DNA of 64,000 nt from an uncultured Gammaproteobacteria bacterium (GTDB taxonomy: Bacteria > Pseudomonadota > Gammaproteobacteria > CAMYKB01). The notes beneath the pieces are model-generated. The model made no database searches, was not told where the DNA came from, and saw nothing but the letters and a program-made list of their open reading frames with translations. A program made the position numbers and the translations under genes. The stretch spans positions 1 through 64,000 of the forward strand of contig CAMYKB010000012.1 in assembly GCA_947258875.1 (NCBI GenBank). Direction: 5' to 3'. Within the stretch, counting starts at the first letter, position 1. The number at the start of each line of letters is the position of its first letter. Positions 38,766-47,147 of the stretch are shown here, piece after piece.

Positions 38766-39467
38766 ATGGGAAAATTTCATGACATTCATTTCCCGGGCGA
38801 AACTGATACATATCGAAATGCCCGGGATACATTACTTGCGGCTGAAATGGATCTGCGAAAACAGCTTGAAGAGGTTGCATCGTTGAGAAGACGGCTCCCG
38901 CCCGGAGGTAAACTCAAACAAGACTATACCTTTGAAGAAGGCGCCGCTGATTTAACGGACCAGGAAACAGTCAGGCAGACGAGGTTTTCCGAGTTATTTG
39001 AGAAAGGCAAGGACAGCCTGATCGTTTACAGCTTCATGTATGGGCCTGATGCCGAACACGCATGCCCCATGTGCGTCTCATTATTGGACAGCCTCAATGG
39101 TAATGCACATCACGCACAAGATCGTATTAATCTTGCCGTGATTGCCAAGGCTCCTACCCAGAAGATCAGACGCTGTGCATTGGAACGTGGCTGGGACAAA
39201 CTTCGGTTGCTGTCCTCCGCAAACAATACCTACAACCTGGATTACTTTGCCGAAAATGTACAAGGCGAACAGTTACCCGATATCAATGTCTTCACAAAGA
39301 CGGATGGCGGCATTTATCATTTTTACAATAGCGAACTGTTTTTTGCACCTACAGAAGCAGGACAGCATCCACGACACGCCGATCTCATCTGGCCATTATG
39401 GAACCTGTTCGATCTGACGCCTGAGGGCCGCGGTACAGACTGGTTCCCTAAATTATCATATGACTGA
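38766..39467 (+). CDS. DUF899 thioredoxin-like protein
   Basis: A 233-residue cytoplasmic protein of the DUF899 family, which has a thioredoxin-like fold. Visible family features are RRRLPPGGKLKQDYTFEEG, SFMYGPDAEHACPMC with a Cys-x2-Cys, and WDKLRLLSSANNTYNLDYF. It is third in the arsR-SRPBCC-DUF899 operon, with AAGGAG before the ATG. A thiol redox role is often assumed for the family but is not shown by the sequence. Confidence 0.9.
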   Translation: MGKFHDIHFPGETDTYRNARDTLLAAEMDLRKQLEEVASLRRRLPPGGKLKQDYTFEEGAADLTDQETVRQTRFSELFEKGKDSLIVYSFMYGPDAEHACPMCVSLLDSLNGNAHHAQDRINLAVIAKAPTQKIRRCALERGWDKLRLLSSANNTYNLDYFAENVQGEQLPDINVFTKTDGGIYHFYNSELFFAPTEAGQHPRHADLIWPLWNLFDLTPEGRGTDWFPKLSYD

Positions 39468-39518
39468 TGCCCACCGCTATCCCACTAACGCGTCATACCC
39501 GCGCACGACTGCATGGGG

Positions 39519-39577
39519 ACTTATACCCTAAAATAGCAGCGTAAAACGAGATAATAATATCATCTAATAGGACAGCA
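39519..39577 (+). promoter_or_regulatory. Leader shared with the zinc-ribbon gene
   Basis: Matches 456-511 in the order of its blocks (CTTATAC-CTA, AATAGC, AAACGAGATAA, AGGACAGCA) and in distance to the start codon. An inverted 16-base piece of the dispersed palindrome lies just upstream at 39491-39506, as its direct form lies upstream of the other copy. Confidence 0.4.
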
Positions 39578-39611
39578 GCGACTGATACCCCAGACTTTTG
39601 GAGGATACATT

Positions 39612-40241
39612 ATGAAACTCTACATCCTGAACGGTTCACCGAATTGCCGCAAAGTTGTGGCTGTCATCAACCACCTGGGCCTCGATGTTGATATGCAGTC
39701 CGTGGCCCCTTTTAGCGATGAAATGGAAGGACCTGAATATCTCGCCATCAACCCCAACGGCATGGCGCCAGCACTGGTGGATGGTGACTTTAAGCTCTGG
39801 GAATCCAATGCCATTATGCAATACTTGGCCTCCACCGCCCCTGATAACGATCTGTTTCCGAACGACCCCAAGGCCCGCGCAGATATCACGCGTTGGCAAA
39901 CCTGGGAACAAGCGCATTTTGGTCCGGCCATGGCTGACATCGTATGGGAGAATTTCGTCAAACCCACATTCAAACTGGGCGAACCCGACCCCACCATCAT
40001 CGAACGCGGCACTGAGAACTTCCACCGTTTCGCCCCTATCCTGGAGCAACAGCTCGCGTCTCGGTCGTTTGTAACGGGTGATACGCTGACCCTTGCCGAT
40101 TATTCGCTAGGCGCATTGCTCATGTATGCAGAGCCAGGCAAGGTACCCCTAGAACACTATCCGAATATACGCGCATGGTATCAGCGTCTGGAAGCGACAC
40201 CTGCGTACGTGCAATCCGCTCCACCACCATTTGCCGTATAA
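39612..40241 (+). CDS. Glutathione S-transferase
   Basis: A 209-residue GST with a thioredoxin-like N-domain (MKLYILNGSPNCRKVVAVI, with Ser/Asn/Cys at the active-site turn, NPNGMAPALVDGDFKLWES with the cis-Pro and the Glu-Ser glutathione contact) and an all-helical C-domain ending in the DTLTLADYSLG motif. The substrate cannot be told. A strong TGGAGG precedes the ATG. Confidence 0.93.
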   Translation: MKLYILNGSPNCRKVVAVINHLGLDVDMQSVAPFSDEMEGPEYLAINPNGMAPALVDGDFKLWESNAIMQYLASTAPDNDLFPNDPKARADITRWQTWEQAHFGPAMADIVWENFVKPTFKLGEPDPTIIERGTENFHRFAPILEQQLASRSFVTGDTLTLADYSLGALLMYAEPGKVPLEHYPNIRAWYQRLEATPAYVQSAPPPFAV

Positions 40242-40600
40242 AATTATGGATACAAGAAGTCGGGCTACGGAGCACACGCTATGTCCTGGTAAGCTTCCCG
40301 CTTGCGCTGGCACAGCATGTCAATATATTTAAATCTACTTATGAACACCTTAGTAACATAGGCCACGCAAACCTACTCAACAAAACACGAACTCAGCTTA
40401 ATCCGCCTGCTCTTCGGTATCTATGGCCTATTGTCAGAGTCTACCCAGAGGAAGCAGCATTGTTCTGAAGCACACCATTCTGCGAATACCTCAGATCCTT
40501 GCAATTGCCTCATTGTTGCCAGAATTCGTCACCGCATCCCCATTATTGTTTGTGAGAATAACCCTGCATTCAAGCAATACACTTACAACGGGGATCGGTT
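40242..40600. other. Gap between the GST and vWA genes
   Basis: About 360 bases with no credible gene. Base composition is near average, with an A+T-rich patch near 40320-40345. I see no clear promoter, hairpin terminator or repeat. GGGGA just before 40601 is the ribosome site of the next gene. Confidence 0.5.
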
Positions 40601-41707
40601 ATGAAGGCATTGAAACTAACAGCCATGCTTTTAGTATTTACAGGGCTATCGCTGAACAACAACGTGCAGGCAGCTGCAGGCAAGCAGGCCATTGATGTCT
40701 GCTTTGTACTGGATACCACCGGGTCGATGTCGGGTCTGATCGATGCCGCCAAGCAAAAAATCTGGTTTATCGCTAACGAAATCGCTAACGCCACACCTAC
40801 ACCCGATATTCGCTTTTGCCTGATTGCCTTTCGCGATCGTAATGATCAATACATCACACAGCATTACCCCCTCACTCAAGACCTGGATACCATCGCCCGT
40901 CACCTGAATACATTCAAGGCAAACGGCGGCGGCGATATGCCGGAATCGGTGAACCAGGCACTTTATGAATCGGTCACCCAAATCAACTGGTCTGACGATC
41001 CGCCAACCTACAGAGTCGTATTTCTGGTAGGCGATTCACCGCCGCATATGGACTATCAAAACGATACGCCTTACTCACAAACCGCAGGCATTGCGGCGCA
41101 GAAAGACATCATTATCAATACCTTACAATGCGGCAATAATCCTCTCACCACCCCCATCTGGAAAGAAATTGCCCAGCAGGCCAATGGCGCCTATACCCAA
41201 ATCCCACAGTCACCAAAGATTCAGCATGTAGAGACGATTTTTGATCAAGACCTCGTCGCCCTTAACCGTAAATTGGGGATGCTGATCCTGCCCTATGGCA
41301 ACATCGCACAACGAGAAACCACAACGGATAAGCAAAAAGCGGCAGAACGCCTCAACCATTCCGTGATGTCTGACCGCATGGCATACAACTCGAGGACTGG
41401 GAAGATCATACAAGGGAATGGCGACCTGATTGATGATATTGATTCCGGTATAGCACAGCTAAAAGACATTCCTCGCGCACAGCTTCCCGAGATACTGCAG
41501 CGCATGTCCATACAACAGCAGCAGGATTACATCGACCAAATCAGAACTGAGCGGCAAGAACTACAACGTATCGTGGCTGACCTGGTTAATCAACGCGCTA
41601 ACGAGGTCACAAATAAGCAATCGATAAACGCGAATGACACGTTTGATCTGGAAGTACGGCGCATGATAAGGGTACAAGGCCAAACAAAAGGAATTGTTTA
41701 TCAATAA
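40601..41707 (+). CDS. Secreted von Willebrand factor A domain protein
   Basis: A 368-residue protein with a signal peptide (cleavage near QAAA, residue 26). The vWA domain spans about residues 30-215 and has the metal site DTTGSMSG, the later Asp/Thr region GGGDMPE and FLVGDSPPH. The C-terminal third is helical and rich in Gln and Arg (IQQQQDYIDQIRTERQEL). Such proteins bind partners through a divalent metal; the partner is not identifiable. It stands alone. Confidence 0.88.
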   Translation: MKALKLTAMLLVFTGLSLNNNVQAAAGKQAIDVCFVLDTTGSMSGLIDAAKQKIWFIANEIANATPTPDIRFCLIAFRDRNDQYITQHYPLTQDLDTIARHLNTFKANGGGDMPESVNQALYESVTQINWSDDPPTYRVVFLVGDSPPHMDYQNDTPYSQTAGIAAQKDIIINTLQCGNNPLTTPIWKEIAQQANGAYTQIPQSPKIQHVETIFDQDLVALNRKLGMLILPYGNIAQRETTTDKQKAAERLNHSVMSDRMAYNSRTGKIIQGNGDLIDDIDSGIAQLKDIPRAQLPEILQRMSIQQQQDYIDQIRTERQELQRIVADLVNQRANEVTNKQSINANDTFDLEVRRMIRVQGQTKGIVYQ

Positions 41708-41827
41708 ACTGATTGCTAACAAGCGAATCGCCAGGATCTGGTGATAAAAGGTCTTACTACATACATGCAGTAGTTCAGGATTGATCTGATCTGCAGCGCC
41801 AGGTTATATATCCGGTTTGGACTGTGG

Positions 41828-41847
41828 ATTCCGGCTTTCGCCAGAAT
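41828..41847. repeat. Short palindromic repeat after the vWA gene
   Basis: ATTCCGGC-TTTC-GCCAGAAT, a 7 of 8 bp stem in the context TGG...GACGGG, of the dispersed kind also present near 340 and 1353. It lies just left of the 99-base direct repeat. Confidence 0.6.
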
Positions 41848-41855
41848 GACGGGAA

Positions 41856-41954
41856 CTGTCCGATAGCAGGCATGCTTCTTATATCTCTTTACTTTCCAAC
41901 CTCTCCATTATCTCTGTTTCCGACAAACCTATTATTTCTACGCTTTTTCTGGGT
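41856..41954. repeat. 99-base perfect direct repeat, left copy
   Basis: Identical to 43888-43986. It contains the last 25 codons and stop of the DUF167 gene (on the minus strand) plus 23 bases beyond, and here has no gene attached. To its right begins the truncated orphan gene. No tRNA end, integrase or terminal inverted repeat accompanies it. Confidence 0.95.
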
Positions 41955-42044
41955 TATTCTCGGAGTACGACACCGAAGAACTGGTCGGCCTGGGCACCAG
42001 TAACACTTACGACGATTCAGACCTTTGCCACTGACACCGACCCG

Positions 42045-43712
42045 ATGCTAATAACACGTGATGGAATCTTGCGAATCTTTGCCCGAGGTGCGGATGACAA
42101 TCTCTACTGGACAAGCAAGGCAGGCGCAGGTCCGTGGGGTTTCTGGAACATTTTACTGGGTGACGGCTCCGTAAAGGGTCGTTTCGAAGTTGCTCTTACA
42201 TCCAACGCCGGCGATGTCGACTACCATATTGTCCATATTGCCGACGGTGGTTGCAGATACGTGAGAGTGTTTGAAGGGAATCAGATCGATAGTCGTGATT
42301 GGCCCGGATGCCTAGAGGCCGCAATCGACAGTAGCGGCCCCGGGCAGGTCGGTATCTTTAGACGGACAGGCGGGGGGCTAATATTCGAGACAGTTAACCG
42401 TCTGTCCAATGGAAGCTGGGTCTTCTTGTCGACTAAGCAAAGGAGCACCGATATTTTTGCGCTGTCCAATGTTGAATATCTGAATGGAAAATATCATGTG
42501 TTGACCGCTGAGGAAAGGCTTGTTGATGACGCCTCGAATGAGACCCGCCATGAGCTGACCCACCGTTTCCATGATTCGGTAACAGGTGAAGGCTCTGATC
42601 GAATCGTAAAGTCGTATACACCGAATGCTGATAGACATGTTCAACCTGCACTCTCCGCCTACCGCAACCGGCTGCTTGCGGTCTGGAGTAATCCAAACGG
42701 TCAAGTAAATTCCGCTCGATGGGACATCGCGGACCACAAGTCGCCATGGGTGTCATATGGTTGGATAGGACGTGGTAAGAGCAGCAGACACCCCGCGGCC
42801 ATCGATTTTGATCATCGTCCTTCAATTGTTATGTTGCCACCGAATAATCCGGCGTTTGCTAATCCTAATTACGGAAATGACGCATTCGCAACGATTGTAG
42901 GTACCCGAAATGGTGGCCGTCCTGAAGTCATTAATCTGAGTCGAAGGATGATGTTCGATGATATTTTTTTGGATTTGGCCATCTATAACGCGCAAGTCGA
43001 TAGTGGCGATGACGTTTGCAAGAATTACGATGAGCCCTCTGGCCCTGTAGGGGTTATAAATCTTGCGTCTGACAACAGAGCCGTACTAACCGAAATTGGC
43101 TTCAATATGTGGATGCTCCCTACGAAACGAGTCGGTGGAATCTACAGAGACCTAACGGAATGGATGTGTAGCTTGGGTGGGCCCCCGGGGTGGTCCGATG
43201 ACTTGACCCCATGCCTGACAAAGAATCTCCCTGTTCACTTGAAAAGGAAGGGTAGTATTTTTCACTGCCAAGGGGCATGGAACAACCACACGGACACCGA
43301 GCAAAGAATTTGGGAAGAGCTTGGTCATTATTTTGCTGCTGCCATCGGCCTAGGGAGTAAAATAGGAAAAAGTAAGATCCATCGTATAGCGGCAGCCGAA
43401 CGATCTGGGTTGTCGCAAGGATCGATCGAAAACGGCCGACACATTTTTTCTATTGCTATTCGTCAGTGCCCACAAGCATCCCCACGGTGTACCGGTTTTG
43501 TTGGCGTGAACGGAAACTACGACAACACTAGCTTGCCTCATTCCTTTTTGTATGCTGTTCAATACTACATCTTCCGTGGCGACGAGTTACGACAGATGAT
43601 CTTGGACGATCTTGACGTAGGCAATCCGTTGCTACAAAACAAATACAATTGGATCAGACAAAATCTATTCGAAGGACGAGAATTTCGCGACGGTGGAGTA
43701 ATTATAAACTGA
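42045..43712 (+). CDS. Orphan protein, probably 5'-truncated: lectin-like repeats and degenerate zincin motif
   Basis: A 555-residue protein of no recognised family. The first third has repeated segments with Trp and Gly (NLYWTSKAGAGPWGFWNILLG, in short turns), like a sugar-binding beta-propeller or tachylectin blade. Near the C-terminus EELGHYF at 424-430 resembles the HExxH helix of zinc peptidases with the first His replaced by Glu. Protein-like sequence in the same frame (PKNWSAWAPV...) continues upstream to about 41955 without a start codon, where it meets the direct repeat, so the original N-terminus was probably lost. No signal peptide remains. Confidence 0.6.
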   Translation: MLITRDGILRIFARGADDNLYWTSKAGAGPWGFWNILLGDGSVKGRFEVALTSNAGDVDYHIVHIADGGCRYVRVFEGNQIDSRDWPGCLEAAIDSSGPGQVGIFRRTGGGLIFETVNRLSNGSWVFLSTKQRSTDIFALSNVEYLNGKYHVLTAEERLVDDASNETRHELTHRFHDSVTGEGSDRIVKSYTPNADRHVQPALSAYRNRLLAVWSNPNGQVNSARWDIADHKSPWVSYGWIGRGKSSRHPAAIDFDHRPSIVMLPPNNPAFANPNYGNDAFATIVGTRNGGRPEVINLSRRMMFDDIFLDLAIYNAQVDSGDDVCKNYDEPSGPVGVINLASDNRAVLTEIGFNMWMLPTKRVGGIYRDLTEWMCSLGGPPGWSDDLTPCLTKNLPVHLKRKGSIFHCQGAWNNHTDTEQRIWEELGHYFAAAIGLGSKIGKSKIHRIAAAERSGLSQGSIENGRHIFSIAIRQCPQASPRCTGFVGVNGNYDNTSLPHSFLYAVQYYIFRGDELRQMILDDLDVGNPLLQNKYNWIRQNLFEGREFRDGGVIIN

Positions 43713-43887
43713 CATGTGAATTACTGAGAATGGAAAGGAGCCCAACCGAAAGTACGCTAAAGCGACAGATAAAGCAAAGGCTGCTGCGGATAGGTGCGTA
43801 TCGTGGCCGGTTATAGCACTTTAAAGCGCATTACCGAAATAAATGGAGTTTAATCACTATTGGGACGGGGAATTCGTACGACCGGTC

Positions 43888-43986
43888 CTGTCCGATAGCA
43901 GGCATGCTTCTTATATCTCTTTACTTTCCAACCTCTCCATTATCTCTGTTTCCGACAAACCTATTATTTCTACGCTTTTTCTGGGT
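43888..43986. repeat. 99-base perfect direct repeat, right copy
   Basis: Identical to 41856-41954, 2,032 bases apart. This copy is the 3' end of the DUF167 gene. Its right edge coincides with the point where that gene has lost about 25 codons. Confidence 0.95.
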
Positions 43987-44105
43987 GCAGTGTTCGCCTT
44001 GCCGCCTTCAGCGGGTGCGGTGACGCGCAGCTTTAAGCTATCACCAAGCCAGCCCACGATTCCATTACGTGATGCACCTGGTACGACTTTGATCGAGAGC
44101 TTCAT
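43911..44105 (-). CDS. DUF167 (YggU-like) protein with internal deletion
   Basis: A 64-residue member of the DUF167 family (usually 90-100 residues; function unknown). The start KLSIKVVPGASRNGIVGWLGD and TAPAEGGKAN are typical, and the end PRKSVEIIGLSETEI is typical, but the middle of the fold between KANTA and PRKS is missing. The join falls at the edge of the 99-base direct repeat, and reading frame is kept. The protein is likely non-functional or altered. Confidence 0.75.
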   Translation of the reverse strand: MKLSIKVVPGASRNGIVGWLGDSLKLRVTAPAEGGKANTAPRKSVEIIGLSETEIMERLESKEI

Positions 44106-44117
44106 ATCCGATGCAGC

Positions 44118-44639
44118 CTATTGCTGAAAAATATATCTTATAGCTCGCTCGATGATTCGAATGTTTCTCTGGTGGCGGCAGCTATCAGGATCCCGCACCG
44201 CCTCAACTCTTGCGAGTTTGCGGATATATGCTTCTGGCAGACCCTGTTGCTGCGCACCCTGCACAACAAACGCCTTGTACCAGGAAAATGGATGAAGTGA
44301 ATCATCGATGTAGTCCGCTGATGCCAGATACAGGAATACAGGGCCAAGCTGCTCAAGCTCCAGACGATGTATTTCATAACCCTTGCCCAATCCTTCCGCC
44401 TTATCGAGATGCTTTTTTTCATGGGCCTCAATTTCATAAATCACACCATGCACCCTGTCGCGTGGGTCATTGGTATTTATCACGTTACATTTAGCAGACC
44501 CATCCCTGCCACGCTTATGGAAGTGTAATGACCAACCACACAATTCGTGTGTCTCCACGGCTTCTGCCGTCGGCACCCTGATTTGCATCCGTGCCAGATG
44601 AAGGTTAGAGCCGTAGGCCAGGTATTTTAATTTATTCAT
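44118..44639 (-). CDS. Gamma-glutamylcyclotransferase-like protein
   Basis: A 173-residue protein of the GGCT fold: LAYGSNLHLARMQIR is the substrate-binding start, and KAEGLGKGYEIH includes the candidate catalytic Glu. Members cyclise gamma-glutamyl groups or related amides. I start at ATG 44639 (MNKLKYLAYGSN); a TTG at 44669 lies directly against a GAGG and is less likely. It lies next to the DUF167 gene on the same strand, 12 bases apart. Confidence 0.8.
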   Translation of the reverse strand: MNKLKYLAYGSNLHLARMQIRVPTAEAVETHELCGWSLHFHKRGRDGSAKCNVINTNDPRDRVHGVIYEIEAHEKKHLDKAEGLGKGYEIHRLELEQLGPVFLYLASADYIDDSLHPFSWYKAFVVQGAQQQGLPEAYIRKLARVEAVRDPDSCRHQRNIRIIERAIRYIFQQ

Positions 44640-44820
44640 ATATAGGTATTGCGTAGCTGTGTCTCTCAACCTCTTGGCTGGTAACAGCCGATTCCTCGCG
44701 CTAACGTCGCCAAGGCTGAACGGATTTTATTATATATATCAATTGATTGCCTGGAGGCTACCAATTTGAGGGGCAACCTCAATTCTCACACTTTACTGCC
44801 ATCTTCGTCGCTGTAGTTAT

Positions 44821-44847
44821 TAAAGATCACGCACAGGATGCCGATAA
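44821..44847 (+). promoter_or_regulatory. Sigma28 (FliA) promoter before the sensor kinase
   Basis: TAAAGATC-N11-GCCGATAA: exact -10, five leading bases of the -35, exact 11-base spacing against TAAAGTTT-N11-GCCGATAA. It lies 46 bases before the kinase start. The kinase, receiver, GGDEF-EAL, ATPase and platform genes downstream could all be read from it. Confidence 0.75.
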
Positions 44848-44892
44848 ACCCATTGCAACACTACATTTACTACACAAACCTGGACTAATCGA

Positions 44893-46749
44893 ATGTTGGG
44901 AAGCATGCATACCCCGCTTTGGAAGAGCGAGCGTTTAGGACTGATTATGATCGGTGTATCATTTGCAGTGATTGCGCTGGTCATAGTGGTGACCTTTCAA
45001 TACCAGCAAGACTCCAGGGAAACCCAGGCACACCATTACGGCACGACCCTGACCCGCTTGATCTCCAACATCCCCCTCGAACAACTGACTACCCCCTCCG
45101 GTAACAACGTGTTCCTAGAGGCAATGCGCAGCAACCAGGATAGTCCTGATTTTGCCTATGCAGTGGTAACCGACAGCCAGGGAAATGTGTTCAACGAATT
45201 CAAAGCAACCAGGATAATTATACCCGATGTTGAACTCCCATCAGAGCCGTCTTCCTGGTTGGCAAAGCGTACCCTCTCACACGCTGCCGATGGTCGCAAT
45301 ATCCAGGAATACCATGCTCCCCTACTAGTGGATGGCAACCTGGCCGGTTTCGTTAGACTGGGATTTTTTGAGCCGGGCGTGATTCTGAACATGCAACAGT
45401 TGTTACTGTTCGCCACCCTGTCTTTACCTATTTTCCTGCTCACAGCGTTTTTTCATTTCCTGATCAAGCGGCAGGCAAAACCACTAAATCATATTGGTCG
45501 GGCTTTAGAGAAACTGATAGAGGGCGGCTTTTTTGAGCGCACAGAGATCGAATCATTCCGGGAAACAGGCAATTGCAGTGAGCGATTCAACAATTTCATT
45601 GAACTGGCTGGCAATAGAATTACAACGCTCAAGTCACAACATACTGACCTGGTGACATCAGCCAAATTTTTGTCTTACAAGCGCGAACGCATGGAGATGG
45701 CGCTCCAATCTATACCTGAGGGCGTGCTTGTTCTCGATGAAACGAGCGTAATTACTTATGCCAATGCAAAATTGCTGCCACTGCTGGGTATGGATCCGGA
45801 AGAGGTCATTGGAGGTAAGCTTGAAGAATGGTGCCATAACCTAGAAATCAAGGCGTTCCTGTCTAAATACAATAACAAGGCAGTTGCCAGTTATTCCAGC
45901 GAATCTATTGAATTCTCACCCGATAACGCACCCGGGAAAACCATAGCAATCAAAGCCTACCCACTAGTGTCACGCAAGGATAATGTCACGGTTTTAGGCA
46001 TTCTGGTCGTACTCGCCGACATTACCCACGAGAAATATTCAAAAGAAGGCCGCAGCGAATTTGTCGCACATATTGCGCATGAACTGAAGACTCCGTTAAA
46101 CGTCCTCGCTATGTATAGCGAAGCACTACAGGGAGAGGAAGGGCAAAAACCGGAATTTCGCATCGAGGCAACAAACGTCATCTATGACGAGGTCGAGAGA
46201 CTTTCAGCGCTCATTAACAACCTGCTTAGCCTGACCAAATTCGAGATGGGCAGTATGACTGTTGAACGGCAACGTATAAAACCACGCGACCTTCTCGAAG
46301 ACGTCATGGCGAATGTTTCCCGTAGTGGACGAGGCGAAGATATCGACTTCAAGCTTGATCTGCCCAAAGAGCTGGGTGCAATCTCCGCCGATAAAGACCT
46401 GCTTCGTATCGCGGTCAATAACCTGCTTACCAATGCCATTAAATACAGTCGTCCTGGAGGCACCGTGACGATGTCGGCCGAAGAAACAGAAAATCAGCTC
46501 ACAATACGGGTCATCGATAATGGGATCGGCATTCAATCTGAAGATCAGGAAAAAATATTTGAAAAATTCTACAGATCAAATGATGAAGAGGTAAGAAATC
46601 GCACGGGCCATGGTCTTGGCCTGCCGCTGGCGAGAGAAATCATCCAATTGCATCATGGCAACCTGCACGTAGATAGCACGCTCGGCGAAGGCAGTGAGTT
46701 CATCATCGAACTCAGAAAAGAAGTCATGTTAATAGATAAGGCGAGCTAG
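44893..46749 (+). CDS. Membrane sensor histidine kinase with PAS domain
   Basis: A 618-residue kinase. Two membrane helices (about residues 14-37 and 170-195) enclose a periplasmic sensor domain of about 130 residues. A juxtamembrane linker, a PAS domain (about 265-385, EGVLVLDETSVITYANAKLL), the HisKA dimer with phospho-acceptor His396 in AHIAHELKTPLN, and an ATPase domain with the N box NNLLTNAIKYS and G boxes DNGIGI and GHGLGLPLA follow. It is followed three bases later by a stand-alone receiver, its likely partner. ATG 44905 is an alternative start. Confidence 0.93.
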   Translation: MLGSMHTPLWKSERLGLIMIGVSFAVIALVIVVTFQYQQDSRETQAHHYGTTLTRLISNIPLEQLTTPSGNNVFLEAMRSNQDSPDFAYAVVTDSQGNVFNEFKATRIIIPDVELPSEPSSWLAKRTLSHAADGRNIQEYHAPLLVDGNLAGFVRLGFFEPGVILNMQQLLLFATLSLPIFLLTAFFHFLIKRQAKPLNHIGRALEKLIEGGFFERTEIESFRETGNCSERFNNFIELAGNRITTLKSQHTDLVTSAKFLSYKRERMEMALQSIPEGVLVLDETSVITYANAKLLPLLGMDPEEVIGGKLEEWCHNLEIKAFLSKYNNKAVASYSSESIEFSPDNAPGKTIAIKAYPLVSRKDNVTVLGILVVLADITHEKYSKEGRSEFVAHIAHELKTPLNVLAMYSEALQGEEGQKPEFRIEATNVIYDEVERLSALINNLLSLTKFEMGSMTVERQRIKPRDLLEDVMANVSRSGRGEDIDFKLDLPKELGAISADKDLLRIAVNNLLTNAIKYSRPGGTVTMSAEETENQLTIRVIDNGIGIQSEDQEKIFEKFYRSNDEEVRNRTGHGLGLPLAREIIQLHHGNLHVDSTLGEGSEFIIELRKEVMLIDKAS

Positions 46750-46751
46750 AC

Positions 46752-47147
46752 ATGAAGCGCATATTGATAGCCGATGATGAACCGCATGTTGTGCGTGTCC
46801 TTAGGGTCGCTCTTGAGAAAGCAGGATTTGAGGTCGACTCCGCACCACATGGTGCTGCCGCGTTGGCACGAATCAACCAACAAACACCCGACGCCCTTAT
46901 AACCGACATTCAAATGCCACATATGACAGGTGAAGAGTTATGCGCGCAAATTCAGGAAATATATCCCAGGCGCGAATTCCTGATACTTGTTTTGACATCA
47001 AGAACAGAAATTGAACATAGGGAATGGTCGCGTAATATAACTAACCTGTTATTTCTCGAAAAGCCCGTGAGCATACGCAAGTTAACAGTGATGCTGGAAA
47101 ATTACTTCGACACCGTTAAAACAACCGGGGATTACGAGTTTGGCTAA
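46752..47147 (+). CDS. Single-domain response regulator
   Basis: A 131-residue CheY-like receiver with no output domain: acidic pair ADDEPH at residues 6-11, acceptor Asp52 in ITDIQMP, Thr in VLTSRT and Lys in FLEKPVS. It is probably phosphorylated by the upstream kinase, and acts through a protein partner, possibly the GGDEF-EAL protein or the STAS-containing ATPase encoded downstream (inference). The stop overlaps the next start by eight bases. Confidence 0.93.
   Translation: MKRILIADDEPHVVRVLRVALEKAGFEVDSAPHGAAALARINQQTPDALITDIQMPHMTGEELCAQIQEIYPRREFLILVLTSRTEIEHREWSRNITNLLFLEKPVSIRKLTVMLENYFDTVKTTGDYEFG

Noticed and set aside
40175..40468. Open frame after the GST gene
   Set aside because: It overlaps the GST end in another frame and has no start signal or pattern.
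43843..44127. Plus-strand open frame across the DUF167 gene
   Set aside because: It is the antisense of DUF167 and shares sequence with the left repeat copy by duplication only.
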